A DNA stretch of 64,000 bases from Flavobacteriaceae bacterium UBA7302. GTDB lineage: Bacteria; Bacteroidota; Bacteroidia; Flavobacteriales; Flavobacteriaceae. The position numbers and the translations under genes are program-made. Positions 59,299 through 64,000 of the stretch are shown here, piece by piece. The DNA lies in the NCBI GenBank assembly GCA_002471825.1, contig DKQS01000007.1:248001-312000 (forward strand), in the 5' to 3' direction. The notes beneath the pieces are model-generated. The model made no database searches and was not told the origin of the DNA. It saw only the letters and a program-made list of their open reading frames with translations. The stretch's first letter is position 1, and every line of letters begins with the position of its first letter.

Positions 59299-60456
59299 TT
59301 ATTCTAACCAAGATTTGTGATAATCATCGTCGGCGATTTTCATCGCTTCCTCGGTAACCTGAAGTGGCTTAAAGGTATCTACCATCACCGCTAACTCTTC
59401 TGTTTCAGTCTGACCAATACTTCGCTCAGTCGCTCCTGGATGTGGTCCATGCGGAATCCCAGCAGGATGCAGGGAAATATGTCCAGCATCAATATCATTT
59501 CGACTCATAAAGTCGCCATCTACATAATACAATACCTCATCAGAATCAATGTTGCTATGGTTGTATGGGGCCGGAATTGAATCTGGATGATAATCGTACA
59601 AACGCGGCACGAAACTACATACTACAAAAGCGTCCGTTTCAAAAGTTTGGTGTACTGGTGGTGGTTGGTGAATTCTACCTGTGATGGGCTCAAAATCGTG
59701 GATGGAAAAAGCGTACGGATAGTTGTATCCGTCGTACCCAATCACATCAAACGGATGCGATGCATATACCATTTCGATGATTTCGTCTTGTTTTTTCACC
59801 TTCATCAAAAAGTCTCCTATTTCGTTATAGGTTTCAATTTCGTGCGGTTGTCTAAGGTCTCTCTCGCAAAAAGGAGAATGCTCTAACAATTGACCGAACC
59901 AGTTTCGATATCTTTTTGGTGTGTAGATGGGTCTATAGGATTCTACAATGAACAAACGGTTGTCTTCCGTGTCGAAATCGATTTGATAAATGATTCCACG
60001 TGGAATTAACAAGTAATCTCCGTATTTAAAATCCAGATTCCCCATATGGGTTCTTAACTTTCCTGTTCCTCTGTGAACGAAAATCAATTCGTCAGCATCG
60101 GTGTTTTTGTAGAAATAATCTCTAAATGATTTTCTAGGTGCTGCCAAGATGATGTTGCAATCAGAATTGGTTAACACCACTTTTCTACTATCTAAAAAGT
60201 CGTCCTCTTGAGGTATCTGAAATCCTCTAAATCGATAGGATTTTATATTGTTGGCTTTGGCAACTTTTGGAGCAACCGAATATTGATTTCTGATCTCCTT
60301 CACCATGGTTGGGCGTTGCTCGTGATATAGATTGGAAGACATTCCGTCAAAACCAATGGTACCGAACAATTGCTCGTAATAAAGGCTTCCGTCTTCTTTT
60401 CTAAATTGGGTATGTCTTTTTGGTGGAATTTTTCCTAGTTTATGATAAAAAGGCAT
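59299..60456 (-). CDS. hmgA: Homogentisate 1,2-dioxygenase
   Basis: Opens the homogentisate ring to maleylacetoacetate. The 385-residue cupin protein begins MPFYHKLGKIPPKRHTQF and carries the iron-binding HPAGIPHGPHPGATE (in part HPAGIPHGPHPGA) with its two His near residue ~340, and the Glu further on in this family pattern. The length is typical of the shorter bacterial type. It is the first gene of the hmgA-hppD-TDO operon. The later enzymes, maleylacetoacetate isomerase and fumarylacetoacetase, are not in the window. Confidence 0.95.
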   Translation of the reverse strand: MPFYHKLGKIPPKRHTQFRKEDGSLYYEQLFGTIGFDGMSSNLYHEQRPTMVKEIRNQYSVAPKVAKANNIKSYRFRGFQIPQEDDFLDSRKVVLTNSDCNIILAAPRKSFRDYFYKNTDADELIFVHRGTGKLRTHMGNLDFKYGDYLLIPRGIIYQIDFDTEDNRLFIVESYRPIYTPKRYRNWFGQLLEHSPFCERDLRQPHEIETYNEIGDFLMKVKKQDEIIEMVYASHPFDVIGYDGYNYPYAFSIHDFEPITGRIHQPPPVHQTFETDAFVVCSFVPRLYDYHPDSIPAPYNHSNIDSDEVLYYVDGDFMSRNDIDAGHISLHPAGIPHGPHPGATERSIGQTETEELAVMVDTFKPLQVTEEAMKIADDDYHKSWLE

Positions 60457-60632
60457 GTTTCAATAATTTAAATGAGTAAATGATTTAATAATGCAAGGCT
60501 CAATGCATCTGAAGGAAAAGATTCCTTCAAATGATACCCGATTATTATTCAGGATTCCTTTTGATTAGATTTTTAAGATAGAACAGTAAGTTCTCGAACA
60601 TCTCAATCGATTTAGCTTGTTATACAAAGATA
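60457..60632 (-). promoter_or_regulatory. hmgA promoter and long leader
   Basis: A full TAnnTTTG element (TATCTTTG on the minus strand) stands at 60625-60632. It implies a leader of about 160 nt, far longer than others here. Inside it GAAGGAA and TTCCTTC (about 60513-60530) form a 7-bp hairpin with a 4-nt loop. I see no known riboswitch. A regulator site or a second, closer promoter may be hidden in it. Confidence 0.4.
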
Positions 60633-60697
60633 TAAAATTAGCCTAGATGAAAGGGGCTTCATCGGCTGTCTTCTTTCAAACCAAAATGTATCAAAAC

Positions 60698-60732
60698 AAA
60701 AAACCGATTCTAAAATTAGAACCGGTTTTTTT
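60698..60732 (-). terminator. Ferritin gene terminator
   Basis: AAACCG (60701-60706) pairs with CGGTTT (60723-60728), extended by TTCTAA/TTAGAA inside with one mismatch; on the minus strand a T run follows. It ends the ferritin transcript about 22 nt after the stop. Confidence 0.8.
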
Positions 60733-60754
60733 AAAGTTTGTTAGTGTTGAATCC

Positions 60755-61261
60755 TTATTCGGTAGGAATTTTTTCATCAATCATTTTCAATGGCATTCCT
60801 TCCATCAAATCAAAGATATCGATGATGCCTCTTACTACATCCTCTTCCTCTACCTGCTCTGTTACGAACCATTGTAAGAAGGTTTCTGATGCGAAATCAT
60901 CAACTTGTCTTGATTTCTTGAATGCTTTATAAATAGATTGTGTTACTCCAATTTCCTGTTCTAGAGAAGATTCGAAAATGCTTCTCAAGCTTTCAAAATC
61001 ATTGTTCACGTCTGCAACTGATGGAGAAATTGCCGCACCACCTGCTTCGTTTACAAATTTGAAAATCTTCATCCCATGCTCACGTTCTTCTTCAGCTTGT
61101 CTGTAAAAAAACTGAGCGCTGTTTGTCAATGATCTCTGGTCACACCAAGATGCCATTGCCAAATAAGAGGCCGAAGCTTTCATTTCAATAGCTATTTGTT
61201 CGTTTAGTAAATCCATCACTTCTGGATGAATAGACATTTGTTTTCTTACTGCTGTTAACAT
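60755..61261 (-). CDS. Ferritin
   Basis: A 168-residue iron-storage ferritin of the non-haem FtnA type. The four-helix bundle has the ferroxidase ligands: Glu in LNEQIAIEMKASASYLAM (~17), EEEREHGMK (Glu ~50, His ~53) and later Glu/Gln positions near EQVEEEDVV. The ATG at 61261 (MLTAVRKQMSIHPEV) is preferred to one 20 codons upstream because the -7 promoter element at 61280 lies between them. Single gene with its own terminator. Iron control is likely, but no Fur-like box is obvious. Confidence 0.95.
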   Translation of the reverse strand: MLTAVRKQMSIHPEVMDLLNEQIAIEMKASASYLAMASWCDQRSLTNSAQFFYRQAEEEREHGMKIFKFVNEAGGAAISPSVADVNNDFESLRSIFESSLEQEIGVTQSIYKAFKKSRQVDDFASETFLQWFVTEQVEEEDVVRGIIDIFDLMEGMPLKMIDEKIPTE

Positions 61262-61279
61262 AGGGTATCGTATTTTATG

Positions 61280-61287
61280 CAAAAATA
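61280..61287 (-). promoter_or_regulatory. Ferritin promoter -7 element
   Basis: TATTTTTG on the minus strand, a full TAnnTTTG match, 19 nt before the ATG at 61261. It excludes the longer reading frame. Confidence 0.6.
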
Positions 61288-61352
61288 AGACTTTCACAGC
61301 ACCTAAGTGGCTGTCAATCAAAATTTAGAGAAAGTCTAAATAAAATTCTAGC

Positions 61353-61652
61353 TTACACAAAGGTTGGGTGGGCTAGGTAAAAAATGGTTTCAATTTCTTC
61401 TTGCAAACCAATTAATTGAGGTACATCTAGAAGTACCAAATGCTCTCTGTCTGCCATGAACAACAAGATCATGTTAGACCCATTGATGGTTTGTTCCAAA
61501 ACCTCGTGGGAAGTGTGTTTGTTCACTTGATTGCGAAGTGCTAACAATTGCGGGAAACTCAATAAAATAGATTTGTTGGCTATTTGTAATCGATACTTAC
61601 AAAATGTAATCGCCTCCAACCGTATCTCTTGTACCTCTTGCACTTTGTTCAT
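61353..61652 (-). CDS. Protein of unknown function, apparently leaderless
   Basis: A 99-residue soluble protein I cannot place. It starts MNKVQEVQEIRLEAITFCKY, has the mid-segment LLSFPQLLALRNQVNKHTSHEVLEQ and ends EETIFYLAHPTFV in part (IETIFYLAHPTFV); two Cys/His-free strands alternate with helices. No catalytic motif is seen. The ATG lies only 5 nt after a perfect TATGTTTG element, so its mRNA probably begins at the start codon. It sits between ferritin and the ferredoxin gene and might belong to the iron/redox theme, though that is only position. Confidence 0.65.
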   Translation of the reverse strand: MNKVQEVQEIRLEAITFCKYRLQIANKSILLSFPQLLALRNQVNKHTSHEVLEQTINGSNMILLFMADREHLVLLDVPQLIGLQEEIETIFYLAHPTFV

Positions 61653-61656
61653 GATG

Positions 61657-61664
61657 CAAACATA
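61657..61664 (-). promoter_or_regulatory. Promoter -7 element directly before the 99-residue gene
   Basis: TATGTTTG on the minus strand matches TAnnTTTG; its last base is 5 nt from the A of the start codon, which predicts a leaderless transcript. The element lies just after the ferredoxin gene's stop. Confidence 0.5.
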
Positions 61665-61688
61665 CAGCTTATTAAGAATAAATAAAAA

Positions 61689-62018
61689 TTAACTTTCCGG
61701 AGCAAGTTCTACTTCTAATCCGTCTAATTCTGGAGTCATTTGAATCTGGCAACCAAGTCTGCTATTGTCTTCAACGTAAAAGGCTTCTGCAAGCATTAAA
61801 TCCTCATCGGGTGTCATTTCAGGAAGTTCGTGATCTGATTTCACATAACATTGACAAGAAGCGCACATGGCCATTCCGCCGCACACACCGATGGTGCCTT
61901 CGGGAGCCAATTCATAAGAACGAACCACCTCCATGAGGTTCATCGCCATGTCGGTTGGTGCTAGAATCTTGTGTTCTACACCCTCTCGATCCGTTATTTT
62001 TATGGTAATGTCAGACAT
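61689..62018 (-). CDS. 2Fe-2S ferredoxin (adrenodoxin type)
   Basis: A 109-residue electron carrier. The cluster ligands are in GVCGGMAMCASCQCY (C-X5-C-X2-C, residues ~45-53) and the fourth Cys in RLGCQIQMTPELDG (~86-100), matching the adrenodoxin/putidaredoxin branch. It overlaps the neighbouring reductase gene at one base (62018), so the two would be made together and act as a redox pair. Partners in the cell may be monooxygenases or Fe-S biosynthesis; this is open. Length is normal. Confidence 0.94.
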   Translation of the reverse strand: MSDITIKITDREGVEHKILAPTDMAMNLMEVVRSYELAPEGTIGVCGGMAMCASCQCYVKSDHELPEMTPDEDLMLAEAFYVEDNSRLGCQIQMTPELDGLEVELAPES

Positions 62019-63073
62019 TATTCAATCTTCTTAACTACCGCCTTGGGAGCTTCCTTTTTGGTGCCGTCAAATCCTTCTACCCCTCCAACTGTGGTGTATT
62101 TCATCACGTGTTTCTTATCCGGATGAATTCTTTGGTAAGCACTTTGACACATGAGCGTTGCCTCGTGGAAACCGCATAGAATCAACTTTAGTTTTCCAGG
62201 GTAAGTATTCACATCACCAATCGCATAAATACCTGGAATGTTGGTTTGGTAATCCAACGCATTGTTCACCTTAATGGCGTTCTTTTCAATTTCGAGTCCC
62301 CAATTGGCAATAGGACCTAATTTTGGAGACAATCCGAAAAGCGGAATGAAATGATCTGTCTCAAGAACAAACTTCTCATCCTTGTTTCGAACAACAGTAA
62401 CTCCAGTTACATGGGATTCACCGTGAATTTCTTTGACCTCAGCTGGAGTAATCAAATTGATCTTACCCGCATCTTTTAATTCCTGTACTTTTTCTACCGA
62501 ATCTAAGGCTCCTCTGAACTCATTTCTTCGGTGTACCAAGGTAACTTCAGAAGCAACATCCGTTAGGAAAATCGACCAGTCCAAAGCAGAATCTCCACCA
62601 CCCGCAATGACTACTTTTTTATCTCTGTAGATTTCAGGATCGCGAATGATATACTCAACTCCTTTATCTTCAAAATCTGCAATATTTGGAATAGGTGGCT
62701 TTCGAGGCTCAAAACTTCCCAAACCACCAGCGATAGCAACCACTGGCGCATGGTGTTTTGTGCCTTTATTTGTAGTGACAATAAAGGTATCGTCTTCTAA
62801 TTTTTCTATGGTATCTGCTCTTTCACCAAGCGTAAATCCGGGTTCAAAAGACTTGATTTGTTCCATGAGTTTATCCGTCAAATCACCCGCCAAAATTTCT
62901 GGGTAAGCAGGGATGTCGTAAATGGGTTTCTTCGGATAAATCTCAGAACACTGTCCGCCTGGTTGCGGCAGGGCGTCAATTAAATGACATTTTAATTTTA
63001 ATAAACCAGCTTCAAATACGGTAAAAAGTCCTGTTGGACCGGCACCGATAATCAAGATATCTGTTTTAATCAT
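62018..63073 (-). CDS. Ferredoxin-NADP reductase, thioredoxin reductase-like
   Basis: A 351-residue flavoprotein of the TrxR-like FNR type. FAD site: IIGAGPTGLFTVFEAGLL near the N-terminus and GQCSEIYPKKPIYDIPAYP; NADPH site: VVIAGGGDSALDWSIFL (~155-171); the second FAD motif GIYAIGDVNTYPGKLKL close to the C-terminus. The redox-active CxxC of thioredoxin reductase is missing, as expected for FNR. The gene ends in one base of the ferredoxin start codon, so the reductase-ferredoxin pair is transcriptionally coupled. A TATTTTTA element lies upstream near 63100. Confidence 0.92.
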   Translation of the reverse strand: MIKTDILIIGAGPTGLFTVFEAGLLKLKCHLIDALPQPGGQCSEIYPKKPIYDIPAYPEILAGDLTDKLMEQIKSFEPGFTLGERADTIEKLEDDTFIVTTNKGTKHHAPVVAIAGGLGSFEPRKPPIPNIADFEDKGVEYIIRDPEIYRDKKVVIAGGGDSALDWSIFLTDVASEVTLVHRRNEFRGALDSVEKVQELKDAGKINLITPAEVKEIHGESHVTGVTVVRNKDEKFVLETDHFIPLFGLSPKLGPIANWGLEIEKNAIKVNNALDYQTNIPGIYAIGDVNTYPGKLKLILCGFHEATLMCQSAYQRIHPDKKHVMKYTTVGGVEGFDGTKKEAPKAVVKKIE

Positions 63074-63125
63074 TATTTATTTGCCTGAATAATGGGGTAA
63101 AAATAAGTGTTGCGATAGTTTAAAA

Positions 63126-63143
63126 AACTGACAATTGTCAGTT
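63126..63143 (-). terminator. Palindromic terminator of the mrp-nifU unit
   Basis: An 18-bp perfect palindrome, AACTGACAATTGTCAGTT, includes the stop codon of the NifU-like gene (63142-63144). On the minus strand a run of T follows. A small operator is an alternative reading. Confidence 0.7.
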
Positions 63144-63378
63144 AAGAAATATTAATAACCTCGGTAATCTGCGGAGCATATTTTTTGATAGTCGCTTCCA
63201 CACCATTTTTCAAGGTCATTTGATTTACGGAACAACCCGTACATGTTCCTTCCAATTGAACTTTAACGATGGAATCTTCGATTCCAACCAATTTAATATT
63301 TCCGCCATCACTCATTAAAAAAGGACGAATCTCCTCTAGAGCTTTTTCTACGTTTATTGTTAAATCTTCTATAGTCAT
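63142..63378 (-). CDS. NifU-like iron-sulfur scaffold domain protein
   Basis: A 78-residue protein consisting of the NifU C-terminal domain alone. The cluster-binding CxxC is in GTCTGCSVNQMTLKNGVE, preceded by EEIRPFLMSDGGNIKLVGI. It takes part in iron-sulfur cluster assembly or transfer. The ATG at 63378 is chosen; a longer frame gives ten extra atypical codons and overlaps the preceding gene. It follows the Mrp ATPase by 4 nt, a common pairing for cluster carriers. Confidence 0.94.
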   Translation of the reverse strand: MTIEDLTINVEKALEEIRPFLMSDGGNIKLVGIEDSIVKVQLEGTCTGCSVNQMTLKNGVEATIKKYAPQITEVINIS

Positions 63379-63382
63379 CACA

Positions 63383-64000
63383 TTATTTTTTAACCGCACT
63401 ACAACCACTCATGGTTGTAATTCTTACAATTTCTGTTGGGGGTAAATTTGCATTTCTATGCAGTAACTCGGAAACCATTTCTTTGGTGGTTTCTTTAAAA
63501 ATATCTTCTAGCTTAGAGTTCTCTTGCAAGGCAACAGGATGTCCAACATCCCCTGCTTCTCTAATGCTTTGTACCAATGGAATTTCACCTAAAAACTTCA
63601 CTTTCAAATCTTCAGACAAGTTTTTGGCTCCATCTTTCCCAAATATATAATATTTATTGTTTGGTAGCTCTTCTGGCGTAAAATAGGCCATATTTTCAAT
63701 GATTCCCAAAACAGGAACCTGAATCGATTCTTGTTGGAACATCGCTACCCCTTTTTTAGCATCTGCCAAGGCAATATTTTGCGGCGTACTCACAACCACA
63801 GCACCTGTAATTGGTAAAGCTTGAACAATTGACAAGTGTACGTCTCCTGTTCCTGGAGGTAAGTCAATCAATAAAAAGTCTAACTCTCCCCAATCCGCAT
63901 CAAAAATTAACTGGTTCAATGCTTTGGATGCCATTGGTCCTCTCCAAATAACCGCTTGATTCGGATTGGTGAAAAATCCTAAGGACAAAAGCTTCACCCC
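63383..64000 (-). CDS. Mrp/NBP35 family Fe-S carrier ATPase, C-terminal part (cut by window edge)
   Basis: The last ~205 residues of a P-loop ATPase of the Mrp/ApbC type that carries iron-sulfur clusters to apo-proteins. Visible: RGPMASKALNQLIFDADWGELDFLLIDLPPGTGDVHLSI (in part DFLLIDLPPGTGDVHLSI), VVSTPQNIALADAKKGVAMF and the conserved VLGIIENMAYF, where the family usually has CPHC next; here it is TPEELPNN, so the C-terminal CxxC is changed, as seen in other Bacteroidota. The frame stays open to the window edge; the P-loop lies outside. Confidence 0.93.
   Translation of the reverse strand, partial: GVKLLSLGFFTNPNQAVIWRGPMASKALNQLIFDADWGELDFLLIDLPPGTGDVHLSIVQALPITGAVVVSTPQNIALADAKKGVAMFQQESIQVPVLGIIENMAYFTPEELPNNKYYIFGKDGAKNLSEDLKVKFLGEIPLVQSIREAGDVGHPVALQENSKLEDIFKETTKEMVSELLHRNANLPPTEIVRITTMSGCSAVKK

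Noticed and set aside
60647..60877. Plus-strand reading frame of 76 codons
   Set aside because: It runs through the ferritin terminator and antisense to ferritin, with no family similarity.
63126..63143. Operator palindrome for a regulator
   Set aside because: It contains the NifU-like stop codon and is followed by a T run on the minus strand, so a terminator is the simpler explanation.

Overview
The window is A+T-rich chromosomal DNA from a member of the Bacteroidota, most likely a marine-type Flavobacteriaceae. The evidence is the gene order rng - HU - mutY - ssb - gldE - gldD (gliding/type IX secretion neighbourhood), large TonB-dependent receptors with N-terminal carboxypeptidase-like domains, many short lipoprotein signals, no Shine-Dalgarno-like leaders, and promoters of the Bacteroidota type (TAnnTTTG at -7, sometimes TTTG or TTG at -33). 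I see no rRNA, tRNA, CRISPR array, prophage or insertion sequence. Nearly all of the window is coding, with housekeeping genes in a normal, intact state.

Layout. 1-4.7 kb: end of rng (cut by the window edge), a 29-residue very basic protein, an HU protein, then mutY-ssb-gldE-gldD on the plus strand. 4.7-12.9 kb: a long minus-strand run for molybdenum cofactor synthesis (moaA, moeA, moaC, a MobA fusion, a MoeB-rhodanese protein). It is interrupted by small membrane proteins and by a four-helix-bundle gene bracketed by perfect 15-bp inverted repeats. Two YeeE/YedE-type transporter genes and waaA lie at its upstream end. 13-17.5 kb: rplU-rpmA, and a pair of M16 peptidases (one active, one lacking the metal site). 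17.5-25.4 kb: a DMT exporter, a metal-binding lipoprotein, a beta-helix lipoprotein with a TonB-dependent receptor, and a divergent PiT phosphate transporter. 25.4-35.3 kb: patatin-Omp85 protein, uvrC, DUF4230 protein, lspA, a DksA-like protein, ileS. 35.4-50.3 kb: assorted single genes, including an FAD reductase, a TerB-DnaJ protein, bacilliredoxin, an AraC regulator, enoyl-CoA hydratase, an orphan histidine kinase, MATE, Usp, an AddB-like nuclease, a nitrilase-family protein and plsC. 50.3-57 kb: a second TonB-dependent receptor, pgi, an M23 peptidase, a DUF3108 protein. 57-60.5 kb: an aromatic amino acid catabolic operon (hmgA, hppD, tryptophan 2,3-dioxygenase family). 60.7-64 kb: ferritin, ferredoxin and its reductase, NifU-like and Mrp iron-sulfur proteins.

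The most notable signal is regulatory. Upstream of the first TonB-dependent receptor, in the intergenic region shared with the phosphate transporter, there are six 11-bp units in perfect register (sense consensus near TTAACA-N5). They begin exactly 10 bp upstream of a GAATTTTG -7 element. The second receptor, 30 kb away, has the same -7 element, the same 10-bp gap and the same 11-bp register with two perfect CTTAAC units. This is the architecture of PhoB/PhoP boxes and suggests a shared phosphate-type regulon.

Other unusual points are the inverted-repeat cassette in the Mo-cofactor operon, a 19-bp block shared by the HU and rplU promoters, a set of promoters placed a fixed distance (about 17 nt) before the start codon together with apparently leaderless genes, two very small proteins (29 and 41 residues), and four convergent gene pairs whose stop codons overlap by exactly 4 bp.
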